Assembly (NCBI GenBank): GCA_945285915.1
Contig: CALYQL010000015.1
Location: forward strand, 1 to 56,008
Direction of reading: 5' to 3'
Length of the DNA: 56,008 bases
DNA from: an uncultured Bartonella sp.
Lineage (GTDB): Bacteria; Pseudomonadota; Alphaproteobacteria; Rhizobiales; Rhizobiaceae
Below, piece by piece: positions 37,844 through 47,066 of the stretch (its first letter is position 1; each line of letters starts with the position of its first letter). Position numbers and translations under genes: made by a program. The notes beneath the pieces were generated by a model. That model was given only the letters and a program-made list of their open reading frames with translations, made no database searches and was not told where the DNA came from.

Positions 37844-40800
37844 TGCATCTTCTTCTAGCGCAAAAGGGTACAATTGTTGAAGCCGATACGGCGATAGACC
37901 TAGGTCAATCGCCGGCTGATATTTTGTTCCTATCTGCTGCCGATACGGAACTTGCGAGTTTATCCGTTGCCAAATCAGGTTTAAAAAACGCAACATCGTC
38001 TTTGCGATTGGCCAGTTTAATGGCGCTATCGCATCCAATGTCTGTTGATACTTATGTTGAAAAAACAGCAAGTCAGGCAAAACTCATTGTTGTTCGTGTT
38101 ATTGGTGGGGAAAGCTATTGGCCTTATGGATTGCAAATATTGCATTCTTTAGCGCTGGAAAAAAATATTAAATTGGTCGTGCTACCTGGCGACGATAAGC
38201 CAGATGACGGATTAAAGAAATTTTGTACAGTTGCGCCGACTGATTGTGAGGCTTTATGGCAATATCTGATTGAATCGAATAATCAGAATATTCAACTATT
38301 CCTCAGATATTGCGACTACCTTCTTGGCAAAGGTGATCGTCCGCCGGAGGCTCTCCCGCTTATGCGAGCTGGATTTTGGTGGCCCAATACACAATATACA
38401 AGCGTTGATGATGTTATAAGAGTCCAATCAGAGAAAAAAAGTCCAGTCGTTGCGATCTGTTTTTATCGTGCCCTTGTACAAAGTGGACAAACAGCTGCAA
38501 TTGAAGCTCTAATAGACGCACTGGAGCAACGCGGGCTGCGGCCTTTACCGATATTTGTCGCAAGCCTTAAAGATGATCTCTGTAACGCTATTATAGATTC
38601 GATCTTTACCAGAATTTTACCAGATATTGTGCTTAATTCGACTGGTTTTGCCGTATCAAATGGGCAATTGGATCGCCAACCAACAATTCTTGAAAAATAT
38701 AATACCATGGTTTTGCAAATTGTATTTGCAAGTACCACGTTGCAACAATGGCAAGGTGATGGAAGGGGCTTAACGGCGCGCGACCTTGCTATGAATGTGG
38801 CATTGCCGGAGGTTGATGGGCGTGTCTTAACGCGCGCAGTATCCTTCAAATCTGCGGTAAAGTTTGATGAAGAAACGGAATGTAACGTTGTTGTTCATGA
38901 ACCGGAACGCGAACGTATCGAATTCGTGTGTGATCTTGCTCATAACTGGATAAAATTGCGTCGCAAAAACGCATCGGAAAGGCATATCGGCCTTATTATG
39001 GCAAATTATCCCGGTGGAGATAGCCGATTGGGGCATGGTGTTGGGCTTGATACACCCTCATCAATGATTGTCACGTTGAATGCAATGCGCGCACATGGTT
39101 ATCAGGTAAACAATATTCCGGAAAATGGTAATGCCCTCATGGAACTTCTTATTGAAGGTCCTACCAATGAGGGGATAAAGGGACGTATTGTTCGAGAGTA
39201 TATTTCTATTAAAAAATACAAAGAGTTGTTTGGTGTTCTTGATAAAGAGATTCAACAAGAAGTCATAAAACGCTGGGGACAGCCAGAAGATGATGCCTAT
39301 GTTACCAATGGCGTTATTGCTCTACCATTAATGATGTTTGATAATATCGTGGTTGGCTTACAACCGGAACGTGCCTATGGCATGGACGCAAAACAAGTTT
39401 ATCATGCACCGGATATTGTTCCGACACATCATTATCTTGCATTCTATTTTTGGCTGCGCCACATCTATAAAGCGGATGCTATTGTTCATATGGGAAAGCA
39501 TGGTAACCTTGAATGGTTACCGGGAAAAGCATTGGCATTATCACGGAATTGCTATCCTGAAATAGCACTTGGTGCCTTGCCACATATTTATCCCTTTATT
39601 GTCAATGACCCGGGGGAAGGAACGCAGGCCAAACGTCGTTCAGCTGCTGTGATTATCGATCATTTAACACCCCCGTTAACTCGGGCGGAGAGCTACGGCC
39701 CATTGAAAGATCTGGAGGTTTTAGTTGACGAATATTATGAAGCATCAGGTGTTGATCCAAGACGTTTGGTGAAATTAAAGGCAGAAATTTTGGATCTCGT
39801 CCGAGTAACTGGGTTAAATCATGATGCCGGTATCGAAGAACACGATAATGACGATCTTGCATTGGAAAAACTTGATGCTTTTTTATGCGATTTGAAAGAG
39901 CTTCAGATACGCGATGGTCTTCATATATTTGGCCAAGCTCCCCAAGGTGAACAATTGGATAACCTGCTTGTTGCCTTGTCGCGGGTTCCACGTGGAGAAA
40001 ATGAGAAGGGCAGCTTTCATCGGGCAATTGCAGAAGATCTTGCTTTGAATGTTGATCCACTCGATTGTGTATTTTCCACGCAATGGGACGGCGTTAAACC
40101 AGAAATTTTATCGAATTTAACCGACGCGCCTTGGCGAAATACCGGCGACACAGTCGAACGCATTGAACTTCTGGCATTAGGGCTTGTGGCAAAAAGGATC
40201 AAATTACCGGATAATTTTATAAGAACAAAAGCAGTTTTGGCAGATATTGAAAATACACTGCGACCATTGGTGTTAGCATGTGAAAAGAGTGAAATTGATA
40301 ATTTTTTGACCGCTCTTGATGGTAGGTTTGTTCCACCAGGTCCATCCGGTGCTCCAACAAGGGGGAGGCCAGATGTATTGCCCACGGGGCGCAATTTTTT
40401 TTCTGTCGATACCCGTGCAGTCCCAACCCTTTCAGCATGGCAATTGGGAAAAAAGTCAGCTGAATTATTGATTACGCGTTATGTGCAGGATCATGGAGAA
40501 TGGCCAAAAGCTTTTGGGCTTACCGCTTGGGGAACTGCTAATATGCGCACGGGTGGCGACGATATTGCACAAGCATTGGCACTTATTGGTGTGAAGCCTA
40601 TTTGGGATGCAGCGTCACGGCGCATAACAGGATTTGAAGTTATTCCTGTATCTGTACTAGGACGCCCGCGTGTTGATGTAACCTTGCGGATATCTGGTTT
40701 TTTTCGTGATGCATTTCCTGAACAAATTGTTTTGTTCGATCAAGCTGTGCGCAAAGTTGCAAGCTTAGATGAACCAGAAGACGATAATCCAATTGCATAT

Positions 40801-41571
40801 CGATATAAAAATGACGTGCAAAGGTTGAAAACAGCGGGATTGGATGACGAGGCGGCAGGAAAACAGGCAGGCTACAGGGTTTTTGGCGCGCGTCCGGGAA
40901 CTTATGGTACAGGTGTGCAGGAATTGCTTGATAACGGACAGTGGGAAAACCGTGATGACATCAGCAATGCTTGGATAGCACATTCATCATATGCTTATGG
41001 AAAAACAGAAGACAGAGACCACCATAATCTGCTTGATGAGCGGTTACGTTATCTTGATGCTGTGGTGCAAAATCAGGATAATCGCGAGCATGACTTACTG
41101 GATTCTGGCGAGTATTATGCTTTTGAAGGTGGTATGGCAACAGCAGTTGCCAGCAAGCGTGGAGCATGGCCAAAAGTTTATCATAATGATATGTCTCGTC
41201 CGGAAAGGCCATTGATAAAAACATTGCAAGAAGAAATTGGCCGGACTCTCCATGGACGTGCTGTAAATCCCAAATGGATTGAAGGTGCCATGCGTCATGG
41301 TTTCAAAGGTGCGGTAGAAATGGCAGCTACCGTAGATTATCTTTTTGCATTTGCTGCTACAACAAATGCAGTTTCAAATCATCATTTTGAAGCGATTTAT
41401 AAGGCCTATATTGATAATACAAAAATACGCGAGTTTCTGGAAAGCAATAATCCTGCGGCGTTACGTGAAATAGCTTATAAATTAAACCAAGCGATCACAC
41501 GGGAATTATGGAAACCACGTTCTAACTCTGCCCGCTTTGAATTGGAAGAATTGCAGAAAGGTTTCAAATAA
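37843..41571 (+). CDS. cobN: Cobaltochelatase subunit CobN
   Basis: Large, substrate-binding subunit of the ATP-dependent CobNST complex, which inserts cobalt into hydrogenobyrinic acid a,c-diamide in the aerobic pathway. 1,242 residues, related to the Mg-chelatase subunit ChlH/BchH. Family blocks include RVIGGESYWPYGLQIL, NYPGGDSRLGHGVGLDTPSS in parts, VHMGKHGNLEWLPGK, GPSGAPTRGRPDVLPTGRNF in parts and WGTANMRTGGDDIAQAL. The frame also starts one codon earlier with GTG; the ATG overlapping the cobW stop is preferred. cobS and cobT, its ATPase partners, are not in the window; in Rhizobiales they usually lie elsewhere. Confidence 0.97.
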   Translation: MHLLLAQKGTIVEADTAIDLGQSPADILFLSAADTELASLSVAKSGLKNATSSLRLASLMALSHPMSVDTYVEKTASQAKLIVVRVIGGESYWPYGLQILHSLALEKNIKLVVLPGDDKPDDGLKKFCTVAPTDCEALWQYLIESNNQNIQLFLRYCDYLLGKGDRPPEALPLMRAGFWWPNTQYTSVDDVIRVQSEKKSPVVAICFYRALVQSGQTAAIEALIDALEQRGLRPLPIFVASLKDDLCNAIIDSIFTRILPDIVLNSTGFAVSNGQLDRQPTILEKYNTMVLQIVFASTTLQQWQGDGRGLTARDLAMNVALPEVDGRVLTRAVSFKSAVKFDEETECNVVVHEPERERIEFVCDLAHNWIKLRRKNASERHIGLIMANYPGGDSRLGHGVGLDTPSSMIVTLNAMRAHGYQVNNIPENGNALMELLIEGPTNEGIKGRIVREYISIKKYKELFGVLDKEIQQEVIKRWGQPEDDAYVTNGVIALPLMMFDNIVVGLQPERAYGMDAKQVYHAPDIVPTHHYLAFYFWLRHIYKADAIVHMGKHGNLEWLPGKALALSRNCYPEIALGALPHIYPFIVNDPGEGTQAKRRSAAVIIDHLTPPLTRAESYGPLKDLEVLVDEYYEASGVDPRRLVKLKAEILDLVRVTGLNHDAGIEEHDNDDLALEKLDAFLCDLKELQIRDGLHIFGQAPQGEQLDNLLVALSRVPRGENEKGSFHRAIAEDLALNVDPLDCVFSTQWDGVKPEILSNLTDAPWRNTGDTVERIELLALGLVAKRIKLPDNFIRTKAVLADIENTLRPLVLACEKSEIDNFLTALDGRFVPPGPSGAPTRGRPDVLPTGRNFFSVDTRAVPTLSAWQLGKKSAELLITRYVQDHGEWPKAFGLTAWGTANMRTGGDDIAQALALIGVKPIWDAASRRITGFEVIPVSVLGRPRVDVTLRISGFFRDAFPEQIVLFDQAVRKVASLDEPEDDNPIAYRYKNDVQRLKTAGLDDEAAGKQAGYRVFGARPGTYGTGVQELLDNGQWENRDDISNAWIAHSSYAYGKTEDRDHHNLLDERLRYLDAVVQNQDNREHDLLDSGEYYAFEGGMATAVASKRGAWPKVYHNDMSRPERPLIKTLQEEIGRTLHGRAVNPKWIEGAMRHGFKGAVEMAATVDYLFAFAATTNAVSNHHFEAIYKAYIDNTKIREFLESNNPAALREIAYKLNQAITRELWKPRSNSARFELEELQKGFK

Positions 41572-42197
41572 TGAGTATCAAAGAAACAATGACTGTTGAT
41601 GAACTAAACGCCCGTCATACCGAAAAAATGAAAAAGAAAAAGGCAGCGCGTGAAAAAATTGATTCCAGCAAGACAGAAGAAAAAGGGTTGTTGATTGTTC
41701 ATACCGGTAAAGGCAAGGGCAAGTCGACTGCAGCTTTTGGCATGGTATTTCGCGCATTAGGGCACGGTATGAAGGTTGGGGTTGTGCAGTTTGTCAAAGG
41801 GCTTCGCGATACCGGAGAAAGAACTGCGCTGGAAAAATTCGGTGATAATGTGCGTGTATTTGCTAGCGGTGATGGGTTTACATGGGAAACTCAAGACAGA
41901 GAAAAAGACATATTGAAGGCCCGCGAAGCGTGGGAGGTTGCGCGTGAGATGATCCTTGACGAAACAACCGATATGGTGCTGTGTGACGAATTGAATATTG
42001 TATTGCGATACGATTATCTGCCCATTGAAGAAATTTTAGATGTTTTGGCACGTCGCCCTTTTATGAAGCACGTTATAATTACTGGACGCAATGCACGCGA
42101 AGCACTTATTGATGCGGCTGATCTGGTAACAGAAATGGAATTGATCAAACATCCATTCCGTTCTGGTATCAAAGGCCAAAAGGGGATAGAATTTTGA
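41571..42197 (+). CDS. cobO: Cob(I)yrinic acid a,c-diamide adenosyltransferase (CobO/BtuR type)
   Basis: Transfers the 5'-deoxyadenosyl group of ATP to reduced corrinoid. 208 residues. A Lys-rich N-terminal tail is followed by the P-loop HTGKGKGKSTAAFG (44-57) and the family blocks GVVQFVKG, DMVLCDELNIVLRYDY and VIITGRNA. Its ATG shares one base with the cobN TAA, and its TGA overlaps the TTG start of the small EamA gene, so the whole cobU-W-N-O-eamA run is translationally coupled. Confidence 0.96.
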   Translation: MSIKETMTVDELNARHTEKMKKKKAAREKIDSSKTEEKGLLIVHTGKGKGKSTAAFGMVFRALGHGMKVGVVQFVKGLRDTGERTALEKFGDNVRVFASGDGFTWETQDREKDILKAREAWEVAREMILDETTDMVLCDELNIVLRYDYLPIEEILDVLARRPFMKHVIITGRNAREALIDAADLVTEMELIKHPFRSGIKGQKGIEF

Positions 42198-42625
42198 TTA
42201 CTTCAGCATGGCAATTTTGGGCATTACTTTCAGCAATTTTTGCAGCTCTTACGGCAATTTTTGCCAAGGTGGGTATTAGCGGTATAAATTCTGATTTCGC
42301 AACATTAGTACGAACGATTGTTATCATTGCTGCATTATGTCTATTTTTAAGCGTAACAGGGCAATGGCAAAGACCAGGAACAATTTCTGCAAAATCGTGG
42401 ATATTTCTTGTTTTGTCAGGCTTGGCAACAGGCGCATCATGGCTTGCCTATTTCAGGGCGTTGCAATTGGGCGATGCATCGCATGTTGCGCCTATCGATA
42501 AATTGTCGGTTATTTTTGTTGCAATATTTGGTGTGACATTTCTCGGAGAAAAACTTTCAGCAATAAATTGGGCTGGTGTTGTGCTCATTGGCGCTGGTGT
42601 GATTATGTTATCATTAAAAATGTAA
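42194..42625 (+). CDS. Half-size EamA-domain membrane transporter (DMT superfamily)
   Basis: 143 residues with about five hydrophobic helices forming a single EamA domain, about half of a typical DMT exporter, so it would act as a dimer. The final block APIDKLSVIFVAIFGVTFLGEKL is the usual EamA signature. The TTG start overlaps the cobO stop codon (TTGA), which ties its expression to the cob genes. The transported solute is unknown; a link to cobalt, corrinoids or amino acids would be a guess. Its 3' end overlaps the convergent TSUP gene by 12 bp. Confidence 0.85.
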   Translation: MITSAWQFWALLSAIFAALTAIFAKVGISGINSDFATLVRTIVIIAALCLFLSVTGQWQRPGTISAKSWIFLVLSGLATGASWLAYFRALQLGDASHVAPIDKLSVIFVAIFGVTFLGEKLSAINWAGVVLIGAGVIMLSLKM

Positions 42626-43402
42626 CAGGGTTCTCAGAGGATTGTGTGGATCCCACAACAGTTTAACAGCCAGAATAAGACATATAATGACAAGCAACGG
42701 TTTGATGAGTTTTGAACCGATATGCATTGCAATATGTGCGCCAATTTGGGCACCGATGAATTGTGCAATTCCCATGCAGATACCGATTCTATAGTCGATA
42801 GATCCGACAAATGCGAATGTGGCAAATGCTCCTATATTGGATGCAAAATTGAGAAGTTTTGTGTGTGCAGTCGCCTTTAAAATGCCCATGCCTGAAAGGG
42901 AAACATAGGCCAGCATATAAAAAGAGCCGGCACCGGGGCCAAACAAACCGTCATAAAATCCTACTAAAGGCGCCATAGTTAAGCAAAAAACAATCGGGCG
43001 CATGCGTTCTGTTTTATCAATATCGTTCAAATTTGGTTTGATAGCAAAGTAAAGTGCAACCACTATCAATAGAATGGGTAAAAACGATTGTAGAATTGTC
43101 ACTGGTATTACCAGTGCAACCAAAGCACCGGCGATGCTTCCCGCAAATGCCATGAATGCCTGATAAAATTGTTTTTTCAGATTTACATGTCCACCGCGTG
43201 CATATGCAAGCATTGCGGAAAATGAGCCAAAAAGTCCCTGTAATTTGTTGGTGCCCAATGCGGTAACTGGCGGAATATTGGATAGCAATAAGGCTGGAAT
43301 TGTAATTAAACCACCGCCGCCGGCAATCGAATCGACAAGACCGGCTATGAGGGCTGCACCAATCAATATCCATATCGTGGGATCAGAAAAAAACGCAATC
43401 AT
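42614..43402 (-). CDS. TSUP (TauE/SafE) family membrane transporter
   Basis: 262-residue inner-membrane protein with about eight hydrophobic helices. The N-terminal repeat AGLVDSIAGGGGLITIPALL and the matching GFYDGLFGPGAGSFYML in the middle are the two TauE/SafE half-repeats. Members move sulfite, sulfoacetate or other anions; some TSUP genes sit near corrin genes and have been suggested to carry cobalt, which is possible here but rests only on location. It is transcribed against the surrounding cob genes, and its 3' end overlaps the EamA gene by 12 bp. Confidence 0.87.
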   Translation of the reverse strand: MIAFFSDPTIWILIGAALIAGLVDSIAGGGGLITIPALLLSNIPPVTALGTNKLQGLFGSFSAMLAYARGGHVNLKKQFYQAFMAFAGSIAGALVALVIPVTILQSFLPILLIVVALYFAIKPNLNDIDKTERMRPIVFCLTMAPLVGFYDGLFGPGAGSFYMLAYVSLSGMGILKATAHTKLLNFASNIGAFATFAFVGSIDYRIGICMGIAQFIGAQIGAHIAMHIGSKLIKPLLVIICLILAVKLLWDPHNPLRTLLHF

Positions 43403-43562
43403 CGCCTATAATATCCAAAAATCGTTTCTTCTTTTTGCATACGCTAATAATTCGTACAAAGAAATGATAAACAATGCACTCTACCTCTTGTGTTTTGTTT
43501 TCAATATTGGCAATTTCACAATTAACAAGGTTAAGCTGTCGCTTTCGATATGGGAGAAACGG

Positions 43563-44000
43563 ATGTTTCAAAGCATCGTTAATTATTTTTCGCGTCATAA
43601 TTCGGTTCGTAAAGTGGCCGAAAATCCTGCAACAGCTGCCGAGCTTTTGTTGTTGATCCATTTGGGATTTGCCGATGGTGAGCATACAGCAAGTGAAACT
43701 GCTGCTTTTTCAAAAATTGCGGAAGAACAGTTCGGTATCGACAGAGAAGCACTTCCTGAAGTCATAAAATATCTTTACGACTATGGTTATGAAACGACAA
43801 CAGGCCAAGCGGCATCACTATTTGCCGATATGGCGCCCGACAGACGAATAGCGTTGATTGAAAATTTGTTGACAATCGCTGCGGCAGATAATCATGTTGA
43901 TTCCGATGAAGTAGCACTTATCCGTCGTATTGCTGCGATTTTGGGCGTGCCATCTGAAGAGGTCGAGCAACTACATAAGGTGGCTGTTCAAAAGCGATAA
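43563..44000 (+). CDS. TerB-family (tellurite-resistance-like) acidic protein
   Basis: 145-residue all-helical TerB/DjlA-like domain (about 25-143). Typical blocks are LLLIHLGFADGEHTASETAAFSKIA (in parts) and AAADNHVDSDEVALIRRIAAILGV, which carry the conserved acidic residues thought to bind a metal ion. The frame is open upstream to 43245, overlapping TSUP on the other strand, but GGGAG just before the ATG at 43563 sets the start. cobE begins 9 bp after its stop, so it may be cotranscribed with cobE-cobM. Its cellular role is unknown. Confidence 0.82.
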   Translation: MFQSIVNYFSRHNSVRKVAENPATAAELLLLIHLGFADGEHTASETAAFSKIAEEQFGIDREALPEVIKYLYDYGYETTTGQAASLFADMAPDRRIALIENLLTIAAADNHVDSDEVALIRRIAAILGVPSEEVEQLHKVAVQKR

Positions 44001-44009
44001 GAGCTGTCT

Positions 44010-44375
44010 ATGGCTGTTGTCCTTGGTATTGGTTGTTCTTCAACAGCGTGTGTTGATGATTTTAACAAAGTGATGCCATTGCTTGTTCATTATGGCATCA
44101 CTGCAATAGCTACATTGAACAGTAAAGCTTCCCACCAAATAATATGCTATGCTGCCAAACAGCTATCTTGCCCTATATTGTCCTTTTCAGTTCAACAACT
44201 GGAACAGATGACACCATTTGTCAAAAATCCGTCAAAACTGACATTTGACAGAATAGGGTGTCATAGTGTTGCAGAAGCAGCTGCTTTGGCGGCATGCGGG
44301 AAAAATAGTGAATTGATATTAGATAAAACCAAACTGGGTGGCATTAGCCTAGCAATAGCGAGGACGATTAGCTGA
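44010..44375 (+). CDS. cobE: Cobalamin biosynthesis protein CobE (CbiG C-terminal domain)
   Basis: 121-residue single-domain homologue of the C-terminal part of CbiG. CobE is needed in aerobic cobalamin synthesis, but its exact step is unsettled. Landmarks are the N-terminal VLGIGCSST and the C-terminal VAEAAALAACGKNSELILDK with its glycine-rich family motif. It has AAGAG about ten bases before the ATG. Its TGA overlaps the cobM ATG (TGATGA), so translation is coupled with cobM, the common CobE-CobM pairing. Confidence 0.92.
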   Translation: MAVVLGIGCSSTACVDDFNKVMPLLVHYGITAIATLNSKASHQIICYAAKQLSCPILSFSVQQLEQMTPFVKNPSKLTFDRIGCHSVAEAAALAACGKNSELILDKTKLGGISLAIARTIS

Positions 44376-45106
44376 TGACAGTATATTTTATTGGTGCAGG
44401 TCCAGGAGCAGCAGACCTTATAACGGTGCGCGGCTTAAAGCTTATTCAGCAATGTCCAGTATGTCTATATGCGGGGTCACTTGTATCTGACGAATTATTG
44501 GCGCTCATTCCTAAAGGTATCCACTGTGTTAATACTGCCGATCTTAACCTTGAAGAGATCATCGCGGAAATAAAGAACGCCAATTTAGAGGGTAAAAATG
44601 TTGCCCGAATCCATTCTGGGGATCCTTCAATTTATGGCGCAATCGCCGAACAGATGCGTGCGCTTGATGCGCTACAAATATCATATGAAGTGGTGCCAGG
44701 AGTACCAGCATTTGCAGCCGCTGCGGCAGCGATGAAGCAAGAGCTTACGCTTCCGGCTATTAACCAGTCACTTATTTTAACCCGCACTTCGGTTAACTCT
44801 TCCCCCATGCCGAAATTGGAAACGCTAGAAAATCTGGCAAAGTCCCGTGCAACCATGGCTATCCACTTATCTGCTAGAAATGTTGCAGAGATTCAAAGAG
44901 AATTAATACCGATTTATGGTGCGGATTGCCCAGTTGTTGTTGCATTTCATGTCAGTTGGCCAGACCAAAAAATAGTACGTTCCACGCTTGCTAAAATTGA
45001 TGAAAAAGTTGCATCAGAAAATATAACCAAGACCGCTATAATATTTGTCGGATGGGCGTTGCAGCCTGAAAGTTTTGAAACGTCGTCTTTATATGCGGTG
45101 AGTTAA
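44375..45106 (+). CDS. cobM: Precorrin-4 C11-methyltransferase
   Basis: SAM-dependent methylation of precorrin-4 at C11 to give precorrin-5. 243 residues with the tetrapyrrole methylase fold: FIGAGPGAADLITVRG (5-20), YAGSLVSDELL, RIHSGDPSIYGAIAEQM and VVPGVPAFAAAAAA. Start and stop are well fixed: the ATG overlaps the cobE stop, and the 3' end overlaps the convergent cobK gene by 18 bp. No terminator is seen between cobM and cobK. Confidence 0.95.
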   Translation: MTVYFIGAGPGAADLITVRGLKLIQQCPVCLYAGSLVSDELLALIPKGIHCVNTADLNLEEIIAEIKNANLEGKNVARIHSGDPSIYGAIAEQMRALDALQISYEVVPGVPAFAAAAAAMKQELTLPAINQSLILTRTSVNSSPMPKLETLENLAKSRATMAIHLSARNVAEIQRELIPIYGADCPVVVAFHVSWPDQKIVRSTLAKIDEKVASENITKTAIIFVGWALQPESFETSSLYAVS

Positions 45107-45841
45107 AAACTGGACTACGTGATCGATAAGGGCACTTTCCGAATTAAATGATAAAATATTGGGAAGAGGTTTGCGATTTACCATAATGACCTGAAGATGT
45201 ACCTCACGCGCAGCTTTCAATTTTTGATAGGAGGTGGAACCTCCTGAGTTACGGCATACCATTGTGTCGAACTTGTTATCATTCAAAAATTTACATTCTT
45301 CTTCTAATGAGCCAGGCTTTGCCAACATAATTTCAATATTTTTTTCAGGAACTAAATCGTCTGGTAGCTCCACCATACGTGCAACAAAATGCACGTCTTT
45401 TCGCAATAGGAAAGGTGACAGATATTGTCTGCCTATTGCCAAAAAACAGCGACTATTTTGGGGGATCGCGTCAACAGCTTCATCGAGTGAATGAACTGTT
45501 TGCCAGCGGTCGCCCGCTTCCGGTTGCCAGATAGGCCGCTCAAACCGTATATAGTTTATGTTTGCGATTTCTGCAGCACGCCATGCGTGATCGGTCATGG
45601 TTTCTGCAAAGGGATGGGTCGCATCTATTATCAGATTAATATGCTCGTTATGAATTGTATCAACTAATCCCTTAATGCCACCAAAGCCACCAATCCTATA
45701 TCTTCCAACGGGTAATCGCGGATGTTTCGTGCGCCCTGCTAAAGACGAAAGAACCGGTATTTTCAGCAAATTTAGTTTTTCGGCTAAGGAATAAGCCTCG
45801 GTAGTACCCCCCAATAGAAGAATTGTATTAGACTCGGGCAA
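45089..45841 (-). CDS. cobK: Precorrin-6A reductase
   Basis: NADPH-dependent reduction of precorrin-6A to precorrin-6B in the aerobic pathway. 250 residues. The dinucleotide-binding N-terminus is ILLLGGTTEAYSLAEKL; IDATHPFAE (about 75-83) is the CobK/CbiJ signature; VCRNSGGS lies near the C-terminus. The start overlaps the cbiD 3' end by 14 bp, so cbiD-cobK form a two-gene minus-strand operon facing cobM. Confidence 0.93.
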   Translation of the reverse strand: MPESNTILLLGGTTEAYSLAEKLNLLKIPVLSSLAGRTKHPRLPVGRYRIGGFGGIKGLVDTIHNEHINLIIDATHPFAETMTDHAWRAAEIANINYIRFERPIWQPEAGDRWQTVHSLDEAVDAIPQNSRCFLAIGRQYLSPFLLRKDVHFVARMVELPDDLVPEKNIEIMLAKPGSLEEECKFLNDNKFDTMVCRNSGGSTSYQKLKAAREVHLQVIMVNRKPLPNILSFNSESALIDHVVQFLTHRI

Positions 45842-46931
45842 TGATTTTCCCTTTCCGATCGGTTACAATTATTTCCACTTCAACGGGCGCATCACGTAAC
45901 GTCTCATTTGCCACATTGATGGCCTGTTGAGCCATTGGTGTTGCAATGTCGATACCGTTTTGTATTGAAATATCAAGCACTTCTTTGGCTGTATTCGCAT
46001 TTAGAATCATGTCTTTCAAAGCTGGATCAATGCCAGCTTTTTCACAAAGGTTCCAAAGAAATGCCATGTCGACTTGGCTTCTTGAAGAGTGAAGATCCAT
46101 GGCGCCTTGTGCCAATTTTGTCAGTTTGGCAAAACCACCTGCGATAGTAAGTTTGTCGATGGGGTGGTGACGCAAATACTTAAGGACTGCCCCAACGAAA
46201 TCTCCCATATCCAATAAAGCATAATCAGGCAGATGATAGATGGATTGCGCGGCATCTTCTGATGTGGAACCCGTTGCACCGATGACATGATGTGCACCTT
46301 CGGCACGAGCAACATCAATACCGCTATGAATGGAATGTATCCATGCAGAACAAGAAAATGGGTGAACAACACCAGTTGTACCTAATATCGAGATCCCACC
46401 TTTAATGCCCAAACGTGGGTTCCACGTTTTTTGTGCCAATTCTAGACCATTTGGCACAGAAATTGTTACGACAATATCGGCAGGTAATCCATATTCATTA
46501 CATATTTCTTCGCAGACAGATTTTATCATTTGGCGTGGCACCGGATTAATAGCTGGCTCTCCAACATCTAATGGTAATCCTGGAAGCGTGATTGTTCCGA
46601 CACCTTCACCAGCACGAAAAACAACGCCAGTATTTGGTGGGGCAGGGTGCACACTGGAGATAATTGTTGCACCATTTGTAATATCCGGATCGTCACCTGC
46701 ATCCTTGATAATTCCAGCTACAGCGTAACCTTCACCTAAGCTTGCCAATGAAAGCTCGAAATAGGGAACTTGTCCTTTTGGCAGAATTATTCCGACTGGA
46801 TCAGGAAATTCACCGGTAATCAATGCTGTTAAGGCAGCTTTTGTTGCTGCTGTGGCACAGGCGCCGGTTGTCCAACCCTCTCTAAGGGGCGTATCTGGTT
46901 TAATTGCACGTGATATTGTTTTATCAGTCAT
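45828..46931 (-). CDS. cbiD: Cobalt-precorrin-5B (C1)-methyltransferase CbiD
   Basis: CbiD methylates the corrin ring at C1. It is typical of the anaerobic pathway but in many alphaproteobacteria stands in for CobF of the aerobic route. 367 residues. The family N-terminus is LREGWTTGACATAATKAAL; others are GEPAINPVPRQMI, GTTGVVHPFSCSAW and AGGFAKLTKLAQGAMDLHS. It reads away from cobA. Its presence beside cobN, cobO, cobK and cobE makes a mixed CobK/CbiD set, known from other Rhizobiales. Confidence 0.94.
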   Translation of the reverse strand: MTDKTISRAIKPDTPLREGWTTGACATAATKAALTALITGEFPDPVGIILPKGQVPYFELSLASLGEGYAVAGIIKDAGDDPDITNGATIISSVHPAPPNTGVVFRAGEGVGTITLPGLPLDVGEPAINPVPRQMIKSVCEEICNEYGLPADIVVTISVPNGLELAQKTWNPRLGIKGGISILGTTGVVHPFSCSAWIHSIHSGIDVARAEGAHHVIGATGSTSEDAAQSIYHLPDYALLDMGDFVGAVLKYLRHHPIDKLTIAGGFAKLTKLAQGAMDLHSSRSQVDMAFLWNLCEKAGIDPALKDMILNANTAKEVLDISIQNGIDIATPMAQQAINVANETLRDAPVEVEIIVTDRKGKIIARV

Positions 46932-47066
46932 TTTGCTTTTATACCCAGAAGCTGAATGGTTTTGTAGTCAATATAATAACTTCAATCGATATTAATCTGC
47001 TTAATGGATAATTGAAATATGGTACTGGAAGATCATTTAAAGAGAGTGTTGCAGTAAAAAGGTTTC

